Below are positions 25,897-33,894 of a stretch of 64,000 nt of DNA, piece by piece. The notes under the pieces were generated by a model. The model was given only the letters and a program-made list of their open reading frames with translations, did not search any database and was not told where the DNA came from. The stretch covers positions 1 through 64,000 of the forward strand of contig JAIQFI010000035.1 in NCBI GenBank assembly GCA_020073345.1, written 5' to 3'. Made by a program: the position numbers and the translations under genes. Every line of letters begins with the position of its first letter. Position 1 is the stretch's first letter. The stretch is from Terriglobia bacterium. GTDB lineage: Bacteria > Acidobacteriota > Terriglobia > Bryobacterales > Bryobacteraceae.

Positions 25897-26039
25897 GCCT
25901 TTAGTTCTAGGCCCCCGGACGCCCGAGTACTGAAGAGAAACCAGGGGGTGAGCTAGGGGTGGTTTCACAGCCCCAGAGGTTCCTCACCTAGTGCTTTCCG
26001 GCCCGATTTCCCGCATGCTGTGATCAAGGAGAAACACCA

Positions 26040-26246
26040 ATGCGTAGGCGCCTGGTATGTTGCATTTCGGGAGGTCTTCTCGGATTCGCTCTTTCGGGGA
26101 CCATCGGTGAGGCCTTGGGGCTCACGGCGCTGGTGGGTTCGGTGTTCTCCGCTACGGCGGGCTTGGCTGTGGGCTACGTGGTCAGCACGCTGATGGACGT
26201 GTTCACGGCCAAGCCGGACGCTCTCCTGCCCGGTCGGCCGGAATGA
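26040..26246 (+). CDS. Small membrane protein
   Basis: The protein has 68 residues and an excellent ribosome-binding site (AAGGAG, 8 bases upstream). After a short Arg-rich start with a CC pair, two hydrophobic segments (ISGGLLGFALSGTI and LVGSVFSATAGLAVGYVV) can span the membrane, and a short polar tail follows. No family is recognised. It is convergent with the secreted paralog gene, whose stop lies 2 bases away. Confidence 0.6.
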   Translation: MRRRLVCCISGGLLGFALSGTIGEALGLTALVGSVFSATAGLAVGYVVSTLMDVFTAKPDALLPGRPE

Positions 26247-26247
26247 A

Positions 26248-26883
26248 CTACTTCCCGACCAAGTGGTTTTGCTCGGTGCAGAACCGCTCCTGGATTTCCC
26301 GATTCGCCGGAACAAACGTGCGCGTGAAGGTATATGGTCTGGTCAGGAACTTAGGGTCTTCAATCGTGTATTGAATTTCGAGTCGCCCGGGATCCGGACG
26401 ACGATAGCGTTCGATGACGTGCAGTTCGTCGCTGTGGGGCTTTCCCGTATCGTCCAGCCAGGTCCGGTCGTTGAAGCCGATGGTGTCCACGACCAGCGCC
26501 TCCCCTTCCCATTTTCCAATCGAATCGCCGGTCCAGCTATTGGGTTCCAGATCCAGGTTGTGAGCGCGGCCATCCAGGAAGAATCGCCGGAAACTGTGGG
26601 TGTTGCCCTCGGAGAGCAGAACCACGAGCTGCGGCGTCTGAACGATCTTGTACGGCAGTGAAGTCATTCGCACCACGCCGTTGGGCAGACAGTAGGCGGC
26701 GGGATCGTCTTTCGACAAGTTGGCCTTGCGCTGCTGCCACAGCTTGAGCGCTTCCGGACGGTACGGCGGATCGCCTGGCAGGCTGGTGGATCCGCGCACG
26801 ATCCAGACTCCCGATAAATCCGGGACAGACTGAGCCGTCAAGCTTCCTGCCGCGCAAACCAGCACGAATAAAATCGAACGCAT
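26248..26883 (-). CDS. Secreted DLSGVW-family protein, paralog D (short)
   Basis: At 211 residues this is the shortest member. The signal peptide (MRSILFVLVCAAGSLTAQ) is followed almost directly by VPDLSGVWIVRG with no linker. The rest is canonical: KDDPAAYCLPNGVVR, LLSEGNTHSFRRFFLDGRAH, GDSIGKWEGEALVVDTIGFND, LHVIERYRRPDPGRLEIQYTI and QERFCTEQNHLVGK. It overlaps the stop of paralog E by one base (TAATG) and is the last gene of the operon DUF6152-E-D. Confidence 0.75.
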   Translation of the reverse strand: MRSILFVLVCAAGSLTAQSVPDLSGVWIVRGSTSLPGDPPYRPEALKLWQQRKANLSKDDPAAYCLPNGVVRMTSLPYKIVQTPQLVVLLSEGNTHSFRRFFLDGRAHNLDLEPNSWTGDSIGKWEGEALVVDTIGFNDRTWLDDTGKPHSDELHVIERYRRPDPGRLEIQYTIEDPKFLTRPYTFTRTFVPANREIQERFCTEQNHLVGK

Positions 26884-27668
26884 TACTTTCCTACTAAATG
26901 AAGGACGTCGGAATTGTTCTCGTTGCAGACGTACTCGCTCATTTCGATGCCGGTCTCAAGGGTCGAGACGCGTTGGATCGTCCACGGCTTGGTATACGTG
27001 CCCGGGTCCTCGATGGTGATTCCGATATCGAGGTTCCCGAAATCGCGGCGATGGTAGCGCTCGATCACGTGCAGCCGGGTGGTATGAGGATGCCCGGCCA
27101 TATCGAACCAGAACTTGTCATTGAAACCGACGGTATCGACAACCAGCGTGTCTCCATCCCACGACCCGATGGAGTCGCCGTACCACAATGGTTCCGTGAT
27201 CTTGAGATGTTCGCGACGGTCCAGAAACATCTGGCGGAAGGTGTGAATGTTACCTTCCACCAGCATCAGCAGCAGCTTGGGAGTCTGCACCAGTTGATAA
27301 TGATACGGAGCCGCGCGCGGAACTCCTCCCGGCAGGCAACGGGCCTCCGGATCATCCGCTGAGTAATTCTCCGTGCGCTCCTTGGTGAGCTTGTCCGCCC
27401 AGGGCAGCATGGCCGGCGGTTCCTGATTCGGCAAAGGGCGCTGGCCGTTCCAAATTCCCGAAAAATCGGGCTTGCCGTCCGCCATGCGTGGAACCGGTCC
27501 CTTGGGTCCAGCCGGAGGAAGCCCCTTGGGAGCAACCGCGCCCGGCGGCACGATGAGCTTTTGGGTGACTTCGATCTGGCCCTGCGCAGTGGCGGGAGTG
27601 CGTGCCAAGGGGAGCATCAGGCTTGCGGCTGCCACGCTCACAGTCCAACCGAGGTACTTTCTCTTCAC
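26883..27668 (-). CDS. Secreted DLSGVW-family protein, paralog E
   Basis: The product has 261 residues. The signal peptide ends near PATAQ, followed by a Pro/Gly-rich linker and then ADGKPDFSGIWNGQRP, DDPEARCLPGGVPR, LVEGNIHTFRQMFLDRREH, YGDSIGSWDGDTLVVDTVGF, AGHPHTTRLHVIERYHRRDF and SEYVCNENNSDVLHLVGK. It is the middle gene of a three-gene operon with a DUF6152 gene 2 bases upstream and paralog D coupled downstream. Sequence resemblance to paralog B is closest (VGFNDKFWFD / VGFNDRFWFD), suggesting they arose by duplication of a whole operon. Confidence 0.75.
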   Translation of the reverse strand: MKRKYLGWTVSVAAASLMLPLARTPATAQGQIEVTQKLIVPPGAVAPKGLPPAGPKGPVPRMADGKPDFSGIWNGQRPLPNQEPPAMLPWADKLTKERTENYSADDPEARCLPGGVPRAAPYHYQLVQTPKLLLMLVEGNIHTFRQMFLDRREHLKITEPLWYGDSIGSWDGDTLVVDTVGFNDKFWFDMAGHPHTTRLHVIERYHRRDFGNLDIGITIEDPGTYTKPWTIQRVSTLETGIEMSEYVCNENNSDVLHLVGK

Positions 27669-27670
27669 GC

Positions 27671-28072
27671 TTATTTGTCCGCGACGTCAGCGGAGGATCC
27701 GCCGAATACCCTGCGCCCGTCCGGCAGCGTAACGCGTCGCGCATTGGCCATCGACTTGGTGCCATCCTTGGGCAGATAACCTTCCACGGTCACCTGATCC
27801 CCTTGCTTCAGGGAATCCTTTCTCCAGCCCTGCTTGAGCAGCACGGGAATGGCTCCCAGCTCGAAATTCCAGTTGGTCACTTTGCCGCTCGCATCCTTCA
27901 CGTCGACGTAGAAATGGGCGTGGGGATTCATCCACTCCATCTTAGTGACGGTGCCCGTGACTTTCAGGGTCTTGTTGAAGTCGTACTCGGCTTCAAAGGA
28001 GTGGTGCGCGAGCACCGGAAGCACCAGCACGAGCAGGATGGGACAAACTAGAACCCCCCAGCCGATTCTCAT
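27671..28072 (-). CDS. DUF6152-type secreted protein, paralog 5
   Basis: The precursor has 133 residues. I chose ATG 28072 because GGGAGGA lies 7 bases upstream; the frame is open for 32 more codons, which look non-coding. Cleavage after PVLA exposes HHSFEAEYD. The core is KMEWMNPHAHFYVDV, with an extra His next to the conserved NPH, then NWNFELGAIPVLLKQGW, LKQGDQVTVEGYLPKDG and DGRRVFGGSSADV. It is the first gene of the leftward operon with paralogs E and D. Confidence 0.75.
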   Translation of the reverse strand: MRIGWGVLVCPILLVLVLPVLAHHSFEAEYDFNKTLKVTGTVTKMEWMNPHAHFYVDVKDASGKVTNWNFELGAIPVLLKQGWRKDSLKQGDQVTVEGYLPKDGTKSMANARRVTLPDGRRVFGGSSADVADK

Positions 28073-28255
28073 GGAATTCCTCCCAAGGACGGATTGCCGT
28101 ACGTCCACGTTTGTAGCATCCATCATGCCCCGGCGGGTGTCAAGTAAGGAGATAAATCCTAGTACCACCGACGTAGGCGACCCCTGGAACTAATGCCCGT
28201 CTAAGTGGAACCACCTACCCATGGGCGGGATCTGCCCGAGTCCTTACGATGGGCC

Positions 28256-28453
28256 ATGACGCTAGCTAAGCCTTCAGACAGCATCCTGGAATGTGCCGAC
28301 TGCCGCACGGTTGCACCTGCCGGGGCGCCGTTCTGCGATGCCTGTGGGGGTCACGACTTCCGCTCCAGGCAGGAGTCGAGATTCGCTTACGACGCGATCG
28401 CAGTATTTATCGGCGTGGTCGCCGTGCTCCTCTACTGGATTGCGCGCAGTTAA
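28256..28453 (+). CDS. Small zinc-ribbon membrane protein
   Basis: The product has 65 residues from ATG 28256. Two CxxC knuckles (ECADCRT and FCDACGGH) form a zinc ribbon at the N-terminus, and a single transmembrane helix (AIAVFIGVVAVLLYWIA) ends the protein. Such zinc-ribbon plus helix proteins are common small proteins of unknown role. It is convergent with the TonB receptor gene, 3 bases from its stop. Confidence 0.6.
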   Translation: MTLAKPSDSILECADCRTVAPAGAPFCDACGGHDFRSRQESRFAYDAIAVFIGVVAVLLYWIARS

Positions 28454-28456
28454 TCT

Positions 28457-30670
28457 TCAGTAGTGGAACCGGTATCTAACCTGAACATAAATCTGCCGGG
28501 GCTCTCCGTAGTGCGTCCCACCGAAAGTCTCACTGTTATCGAGCAAGAACCGCCGATTCGCGAGATTCAGCGCGGTGACCCCTATGGTGAGGTTCTCCCC
28601 TACCGATTTTCCGAGCGAGAGATCGAAGGTGGTGTGCCCCTCCAAATGCGCCGGCACATCGCTGGACCCGTCGGTGAATCCGGAGCCGTAGTATAGGTTC
28701 CCGCCCGCCGTGGTTTGCCATGGCAGGCGAAAGTTGAATCCGGCGTGTAGGGTGTGCGTTTGATCGTGATCCAACCGAAAATAGCCGCTTTCAGGAGGCG
28801 AGAAATCCGTCAGGCCGCCGCTGACTGCGCCGGAACCCTGGGCGTGGGCATAGGCATAACTGAGGTACACATCGCCACGCCGGGCGATCTGCGGGGAGCG
28901 GACAGTAACCTCCCATCCGTTCAGTTTCGCGCCGTCGATGGTCAGGGGGAAGAAGATGTTGGAGTTGCCGATCGAGTTGTGATCGAAGTAATTCCGCGCG
29001 CGCTGATGATAATTGTTCACGTCAAATGCCCAACCGCGCAGCGGAATCGTCAGCCCAAATTGGTGTTCCTGGTCTCGCTCGCCGCGCAGAGGGATGAAGT
29101 CAAGTCCTTGCGACACCGCAAAGCCCAGCAGAGGACCGCTTACGGTGGAGAGAGGCGGCGCCTGGTAGTACTCACCCCAGAAGCCGCGAAGGACCCAGTT
29201 CAAATGCGGGATGCGAATCGCCCCACCGAATCGCGGGCTCGCGGCATTCTCCGCGATAGCGCCGCTGAAGTGGGTAAGCCGCACTCCCGCAGTGAACGTC
29301 AGCCAATCCGTCGCTTTGTATTGCTCTTCCGTGAAGAGCGTTTCCAGATGCCCGGAGGTGTTCTGCTGGTGGGCGAGAGAAAGTCCCGAGCCATCGTTGG
29401 CGATCAAGTTTACGGACTCCCCGTCATGCTGGCCGAAACCGTACAAGCCGATGCTTGCGTTGTGCCTCTTGGTCACCGCGCTGAACACGAGTTGCGCGCC
29501 GGCATACTGTGACGCCCGGTGCTGCGTGGCGCTGACGGGAGCGTCGCCGGGGTCGCCGTCGTAGTTGGCGCGATTGTAGTGATAGAAGGGCGATACCGTG
29601 AGGAGCATCCCGGGCCGGAACGTATGCGCCCAGGAGAAGCTTCCGAGCGCGTCGCGCTCCCGTTCGGCATCGCGAATGCCGGCAGCTTGAGCATCCAGGT
29701 CGTTGGGGATTTGATAGTCGTCCCGCCGCAGCGACGTCACGAAGCGGAATTGGTTGTTTGCGTTCCGGTTGTAGATGAGCGTTCCCATGCCTCCGAATCC
29801 CCATACGCGATCGTGCAATACATCGGGACCGGGAGTTTCCAGGCCATAATCGCTCCGATTACCGTTGACGCTACCGAAATAGGCGAACTTCTCACTGTGG
29901 CTGCCGAAGTTCACCTGGTCATTGGTCTGATGAAACGTGCCGAAGGTGGTGGACAGTTCCGCTTCATTGCTGCGTTCAAAGCCGGTTCTCGGGATAACGT
30001 TGAAGACGCCGTACGTGCGGTCGCCGTACGCGGAGGAATAACCGCCGCGTTGCGCTTCCAGATAGTCGATATCCTTCGGGTCAATCTGGGGTCCGATATT
30101 GCTCGCGATGTTGGTGTTCGGGATGGGAACGCCGTCAATCGCCCAGGTCACCTGATGTCCGCCGCGCACATGAAGCTGGTCATGCGTCACCCATGCTCCG
30201 GGAACGTAGTCGGTAATCGCCGTCAAACTGTTGCTCAAGTCCGCACCCGGGGTTGTGGCGATTTCGCTGCGGCTGATGATGGTCGTGGGCGTGGTCTGGT
30301 CGGGACTCACGGCGAGAGCGGCGTCTGACACGGTGATCTGTTCGCTCCGGGTCCCGATCACCAGCTGGAAGTGCAGCACTGGGGCGCTGCCGGAGGCGAC
30401 GACAATCTGCTGGACAGACGGCGCAAGTCCTTCCTTGCTGACCGTTACGACATACGCCCCGACCGGCAGGGCCGTCGCTTCGAAAGCTCCGTCCGCATCC
30501 GTTGTGAGCTTTTGGGAGTAGTCCGAGCTGGCGGACTTCACCAGCACCTCCGCTTGCTGGACCGGGCGATGATCAGGATCGTGGACGACGCCGCGAATGG
30601 TGCCGAAGACGGTAGCCCAGACCGCGACGGGAAATAAAACGGCGAATACACCGGCCACACGAAGAGACAA
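28457..30670 (-). CDS. TonB-dependent receptor, probably metal-related
   Basis: The protein has 737 residues. It begins at a TTG (30670) preceded by GAGAGG; no ATG is available near the signal peptide (VFAVLFPVAVWA). A CarboxypepD_reg domain (FGTIRGVVHDPDHRPV, about 22-100) is followed by a plug (ITVSDAALAVSPDQTTPTTI, and VRGGHQVTWAIDGVPIPN at about 168-185) and a 22-strand-type barrel ending VRYRFHY. The plug contains a proper TonB-receptor turn, unlike the Oar-like receptor at 7-10.6 kb. It is preceded 45 bases upstream by a small secreted protein with a CCxxxGKHHC motif, an arrangement I associate with copper- or metal-linked receptors in Acidobacteria (inference). Confidence 0.85.
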   Translation of the reverse strand: MSLRVAGVFAVLFPVAVWATVFGTIRGVVHDPDHRPVQQAEVLVKSASSDYSQKLTTDADGAFEATALPVGAYVVTVSKEGLAPSVQQIVVASGSAPVLHFQLVIGTRSEQITVSDAALAVSPDQTTPTTIISRSEIATTPGADLSNSLTAITDYVPGAWVTHDQLHVRGGHQVTWAIDGVPIPNTNIASNIGPQIDPKDIDYLEAQRGGYSSAYGDRTYGVFNVIPRTGFERSNEAELSTTFGTFHQTNDQVNFGSHSEKFAYFGSVNGNRSDYGLETPGPDVLHDRVWGFGGMGTLIYNRNANNQFRFVTSLRRDDYQIPNDLDAQAAGIRDAERERDALGSFSWAHTFRPGMLLTVSPFYHYNRANYDGDPGDAPVSATQHRASQYAGAQLVFSAVTKRHNASIGLYGFGQHDGESVNLIANDGSGLSLAHQQNTSGHLETLFTEEQYKATDWLTFTAGVRLTHFSGAIAENAASPRFGGAIRIPHLNWVLRGFWGEYYQAPPLSTVSGPLLGFAVSQGLDFIPLRGERDQEHQFGLTIPLRGWAFDVNNYHQRARNYFDHNSIGNSNIFFPLTIDGAKLNGWEVTVRSPQIARRGDVYLSYAYAHAQGSGAVSGGLTDFSPPESGYFRLDHDQTHTLHAGFNFRLPWQTTAGGNLYYGSGFTDGSSDVPAHLEGHTTFDLSLGKSVGENLTIGVTALNLANRRFLLDNSETFGGTHYGEPRQIYVQVRYRFHY

Positions 30671-30714
30671 ATGACACCTCTCTCAAACCTTCAGGAATCT
30701 GTGAGAAACGGAAC

Positions 30715-31101
30715 TTAGGAGAGGAAGAGTTCTGGAGGGCCGCGCTGCTGACGGGGAGCGTGGAAGAGAACCGGAGACGGCGTTTCATTGGTATGAGGGT
30801 TCGCTGAGCTGCTCGCGTGCGAAACACTCGAGACCAGAGGCGTCACGAGTACTCCCGTGTTCGGTGACGACGTAACACGCGCAGCACCGGCGAAGGAAAC
30901 ACACGGTGAGGGATGAAGCGCGGGACTGGACGCAGAACCCGCTTCCGTAACCATCGCGCAATGATGCTTGCCGTTACGACGGCAGCAGGCCGGCAATCCT
31001 TCTTCGGGATCCGACGCGAAGACGGACGGAGGAATCAGCGAGAAGCTGAAGAGGCCCAGCAAAGCTGTGGCTAGCGTCCGACGCACGACCGAATGATACA
31101 T
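30715..31101 (-). CDS. Small secreted Cys/His-rich protein
   Basis: The product has 128 residues from ATG 31101. The signal peptide (TALLGLFSFSLIPPSVFA) is followed by LPACCRRNGKHHCAM, with two adjacent cysteines, two adjacent histidines and a third cysteine: a compact potential metal-binding motif. The remaining 75 residues are Ser/Pro/Ala-rich and probably disordered. It is co-directional with the TonB receptor 45 bases downstream. Proteins with this motif resemble DUF2946-type periplasmic proteins near copper transport genes (recalled, not verified). Confidence 0.6.
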   Translation of the reverse strand: MYHSVVRRTLATALLGLFSFSLIPPSVFASDPEEGLPACCRRNGKHHCAMVTEAGSASSPALHPSPCVSFAGAARVTSSPNTGVLVTPLVSSVSHASSSANPHTNETPSPVLFHAPRQQRGPPELFLS

Positions 31102-31188
31102 CCGGCCAGGTAAGATCGTCAAGATGCGCGCTTGGGGACGTCGAAGGCTTGGGTACATCTCCTGTATGCTTTAGCTGTGAGGATCAGA

Positions 31189-32073
31189 ATGCTCAGAACG
31201 AATGTGATTGCCACGACAGCAGGTGTAATGTTCCTCGCCTTTTCATTCGCCATCTTCGCGCAATGGCCGTCCTTTCACACGGCGGGAGCTCCCAAATTGG
31301 AGAATGGACAGCCGGATCTGAACGGGCCTGCACCGAGGATGGCCGATGGCAAGCCGGATCTATCGGGCGTCTGGGGCGGCCCAGGCAGAGGTGGTCCGGG
31401 AGGGCCCGGCGACGGAAAAGGAAAGGGAAAGGGTCCTGGCGGAGGTCCTCCCCCACCGCCACCTAACGATTCAACGGGAGTTCCGCGAGGCATGTTCCAG
31501 AATATGGGACAGAGCATGCCGGGCGGCCTACTGCCGTATCAGCCCTGGGCGCTGAAACTCCGCAACGAGCGCCTGGCGCAGAATAGCAAAGATCATCCCG
31601 ACGCCCACTGTCTGCCTTTGAACCCGGTGCAGCTGTGGTTCCACCCACAGCCTCGCAAGCTTATTCAGAACACGCGCGAGATCGTGATGCTCGCGGAGGC
31701 GAACGGAGGCACGCGGCAAATCTTCATGGACGGCCGTGCGCTGCCGAACAAAGACGATGTACAGCCATGGTGGTACGGCTACTCAGTGGGAAGGTGGGAA
31801 GGCGACACGCTGGTCGTGGAGTCGACAGGCTTCCTGGATAATGCATGGATTGATGAGAACGGCAGCCCCATCACCAATGAAGCTCATCTGACGGAGCACA
31901 TCCGCCGGCCCAACTACGGGACTCTTGAGATCGAAGTGACCGTAAACGATCCAAAGACCTATACCAAGCCGTGGACGGTAACCGCGAACCAGCGTCTGAT
32001 GGCCGACGACGAATTGATCGAGTTCATCTGCGGAGAAAACAACACCAGCGTACCTCACTTGGTCGGAAAGTAA
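31189..32073 (+). CDS. Secreted DLSGVW-family protein, paralog F
   Basis: The product has 294 residues from ATG 31189 (ribosome-binding GAGGAT). The signal peptide ends near AIFAQ. The family motif ADGKPDLSGVWGGPG is followed by a Gly/Lys/Pro-rich stretch of about 35 residues that ends in a run of six prolines, a flexible linker much longer than in other paralogs. The core then resumes with DHPDAHCLPLNPVQL, GGTRQIFMDGRALP, YGYSVGRWEGDTLVVESTGF, EHIRRPNYGTLEIEVTV and IEFICGENNTSVPHLVGK. The GVPR after the first cysteine is lost (NPVQ). It stands alone, with no DUF6152 partner next to it. Confidence 0.75.
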   Translation: MLRTNVIATTAGVMFLAFSFAIFAQWPSFHTAGAPKLENGQPDLNGPAPRMADGKPDLSGVWGGPGRGGPGGPGDGKGKGKGPGGGPPPPPPNDSTGVPRGMFQNMGQSMPGGLLPYQPWALKLRNERLAQNSKDHPDAHCLPLNPVQLWFHPQPRKLIQNTREIVMLAEANGGTRQIFMDGRALPNKDDVQPWWYGYSVGRWEGDTLVVESTGFLDNAWIDENGSPITNEAHLTEHIRRPNYGTLEIEVTVNDPKTYTKPWTVTANQRLMADDELIEFICGENNTSVPHLVGK

Positions 32074-32119
32074 GGAGCTATGCTGACCCGCCTGACGCTG
32101 ATGCGGGCGCTGGATGGAT

Positions 32120-33460
32120 TCAAGGCAGCGGCTTGGCCAGATACTTCAACTCAGGTTGCTGATTGGCGCCCACTGGCAGACGGTCCGTGTTCATGAGCAT
32201 GGAAACCAGCTGGTAGTAACCGGCGCTGACGATCAGATCCACGACGCCGCGCTCGCCCGCCACGCGCTTGACTGCAGCGAACGTCGCGTCGCTCACTTGT
32301 CTGGTCTTGAACAGCTCCGTGATGAAGTTATAGACGGCTTCCTCGTCGGCCGACATCCCAGCCGGGCGCCGGCCTTCGGCGATGGCCTTAACTTTGTCCT
32401 CACTCAGCCCGGCTTGCACGGCCGCCCGCCGGTGAGCGAGCCATTCGAACTGCGCTCCCCAGTAGCGCGCCGTAAGAGTAATCGCCAATTCCTTGAGTTT
32501 GTCCGGAACCGACATGTGAAAACGGACACGGTCCCCCGTGTCGAACAGCAATCGGCCCCCGTCAGGGTCGCGTACGTTGATGTTGAAACTCCCTCCTGTT
32601 CCTCGTTGCGCGACAGCGATATCGGTCAGCTTCTTCTGCTCGGGAGTCATTTGTTCGTAGGTGAGCGGCTTGAAGCGGTCGCCCCGCATGGTGAATTCCT
32701 TGCCGTTAGCGGCTTTCGACGTCACTTCGGCGGGCGAGATCGCTCCTGGGATCGGAGTTGCGAATCCCAAGCCGATTACTGGGAGCGGGTTCTCGAGAGG
32801 TTTCAAATCGGGCTGCACACCTTGGGGCAAAGGGTAACGGTCGACGTTGAGCAACATCGAGACCAGTCCATACCACCCGCTCAACCCGATGATATCGACG
32901 ACGCCGCGCTCGCCGTAATGGTCCTTGGCCGCCTTGAATGTGGCGTCGGTCACCTGGTGAGTGGTGAGCAGCTCGTCGATGAGGTTGTAGGCAATCTCCA
33001 TCTCCGGCTTCATCCCGGTTGGACGCTTTCCGGTAGCAATAGCCTCGACGATCGCCGGGCTCACGCCGTTTTGCAGGGCCGCGGCCTTGTGGGCGTTCCA
33101 TTCGAACTGCGCCATCCAGAAGCGCCCGGTCATGATGATGATGGTTTCACGGACGTCCGCTGGCAGGCTGGTCCTGAAACGCATCGCGCCGCCGAATTCC
33201 GCAGCCAGATCTCCCACTTCGGGACTGCGGAGAAGAACATTGAACGGTCCCCTGACGCCGCCGCGCTCTCCGGCCAGCAGGTGATCGACCATGGTCTTCT
33301 GCCCGGCCGTCATCTCGTCGTATTTAAGCGGCTGGAACCGGTCGCCTACCAGAACCAGGCTGTGGGGATCGGGAGCCTGTTTCGCCTGTTTTGGAGGCGC
33401 TTGGGCGCTGACGATCACAGCGGCGCCGAGAGTAATCGCACAGAGGACCTGAAGACGCAT
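32120..33460 (-). CDS. Secreted tandem carboxymuconolactone-decarboxylase-like protein
   Basis: The product has 446 residues from ATG 33460 (GAGGAA upstream), with a signal peptide ending VSAQ. It contains two CMD/AhpD-like helical domains, about 45-210 and 245-440. Each has the same signature: GRFWMAQFEWNAHKAAALQNG and ARYWGAQFEWLAHRRAAVQAG. AhpD-type enzymes have CxxC here; both domains lack cysteines and keep FEWxxH, as in gamma-carboxymuconolactone decarboxylases, so redox activity is unlikely. Export of a CMD-like protein is unusual. It is coupled (4 bases) to the DUF6152 gene upstream. Confidence 0.8.
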   Translation of the reverse strand: MRLQVLCAITLGAAVIVSAQAPPKQAKQAPDPHSLVLVGDRFQPLKYDEMTAGQKTMVDHLLAGERGGVRGPFNVLLRSPEVGDLAAEFGGAMRFRTSLPADVRETIIIMTGRFWMAQFEWNAHKAAALQNGVSPAIVEAIATGKRPTGMKPEMEIAYNLIDELLTTHQVTDATFKAAKDHYGERGVVDIIGLSGWYGLVSMLLNVDRYPLPQGVQPDLKPLENPLPVIGLGFATPIPGAISPAEVTSKAANGKEFTMRGDRFKPLTYEQMTPEQKKLTDIAVAQRGTGGSFNINVRDPDGGRLLFDTGDRVRFHMSVPDKLKELAITLTARYWGAQFEWLAHRRAAVQAGLSEDKVKAIAEGRRPAGMSADEEAVYNFITELFKTRQVSDATFAAVKRVAGERGVVDLIVSAGYYQLVSMLMNTDRLPVGANQQPELKYLAKPLP

Positions 33461-33464
33461 CGTG

Positions 33465-33854
33465 TTATTCCTCGGACCACTTACCGACGGTCTTGCCATC
33501 GGACATCTTTGCGCCGACGAAGATGCCGATGGGCGCCCCGGTCAACTCCGGACGCAGCCTGATCTTCACCTGCGCGCCCGTTGGGAATGTCGACGGGCGG
33601 ATGCCTTCGCGGCCCAACTGGTTCGGGCTGCCCCATTCGACGCTCCATTCCGTGACCTTGCCGCTGGCGTCGGTCACGTTGACCTGGATCCAGGAGTGGG
33701 GATTTCTGAACTGGAACTCTTTGACCGTGCCGGACACCACTCGGGAGTCTTCGCTGAATCCAGCGGACGAATGGTGCGCAAGCGCCGGCTGGACCGCCAT
33801 CGTTCCCATGGCAACGGCCAGAGCTGCAAACGAGACTTTGAAAACTGAGTTCAT
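33465..33854 (-). CDS. DUF6152-type secreted protein, paralog 6 (divergent)
   Basis: The precursor has 129 residues. Cleavage after QPALA exposes HHSSAGFSED rather than HHSFAAEFD, but the HHS start is kept. The core reads KEFQFRNPHSWIQVNV, so NPH is conserved while the preceding EWV is lost. EWSVEWGSPNQLGREG follows, with a C-terminal segment (VKIRLRPELTGAPIGIFVG) unlike the other five. Its operon partner is the CMD-like gene rather than a DLSGVW gene, though one of those lies 40 bases upstream on the same strand. Confidence 0.72.
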   Translation of the reverse strand: MNSVFKVSFAALAVAMGTMAVQPALAHHSSAGFSEDSRVVSGTVKEFQFRNPHSWIQVNVTDASGKVTEWSVEWGSPNQLGREGIRPSTFPTGAQVKIRLRPELTGAPIGIFVGAKMSDGKTVGKWSEE

Positions 33855-33894
33855 CTTGAAATTCTCCCCTTATTCTATAAGCCGGTTCTAGGTT

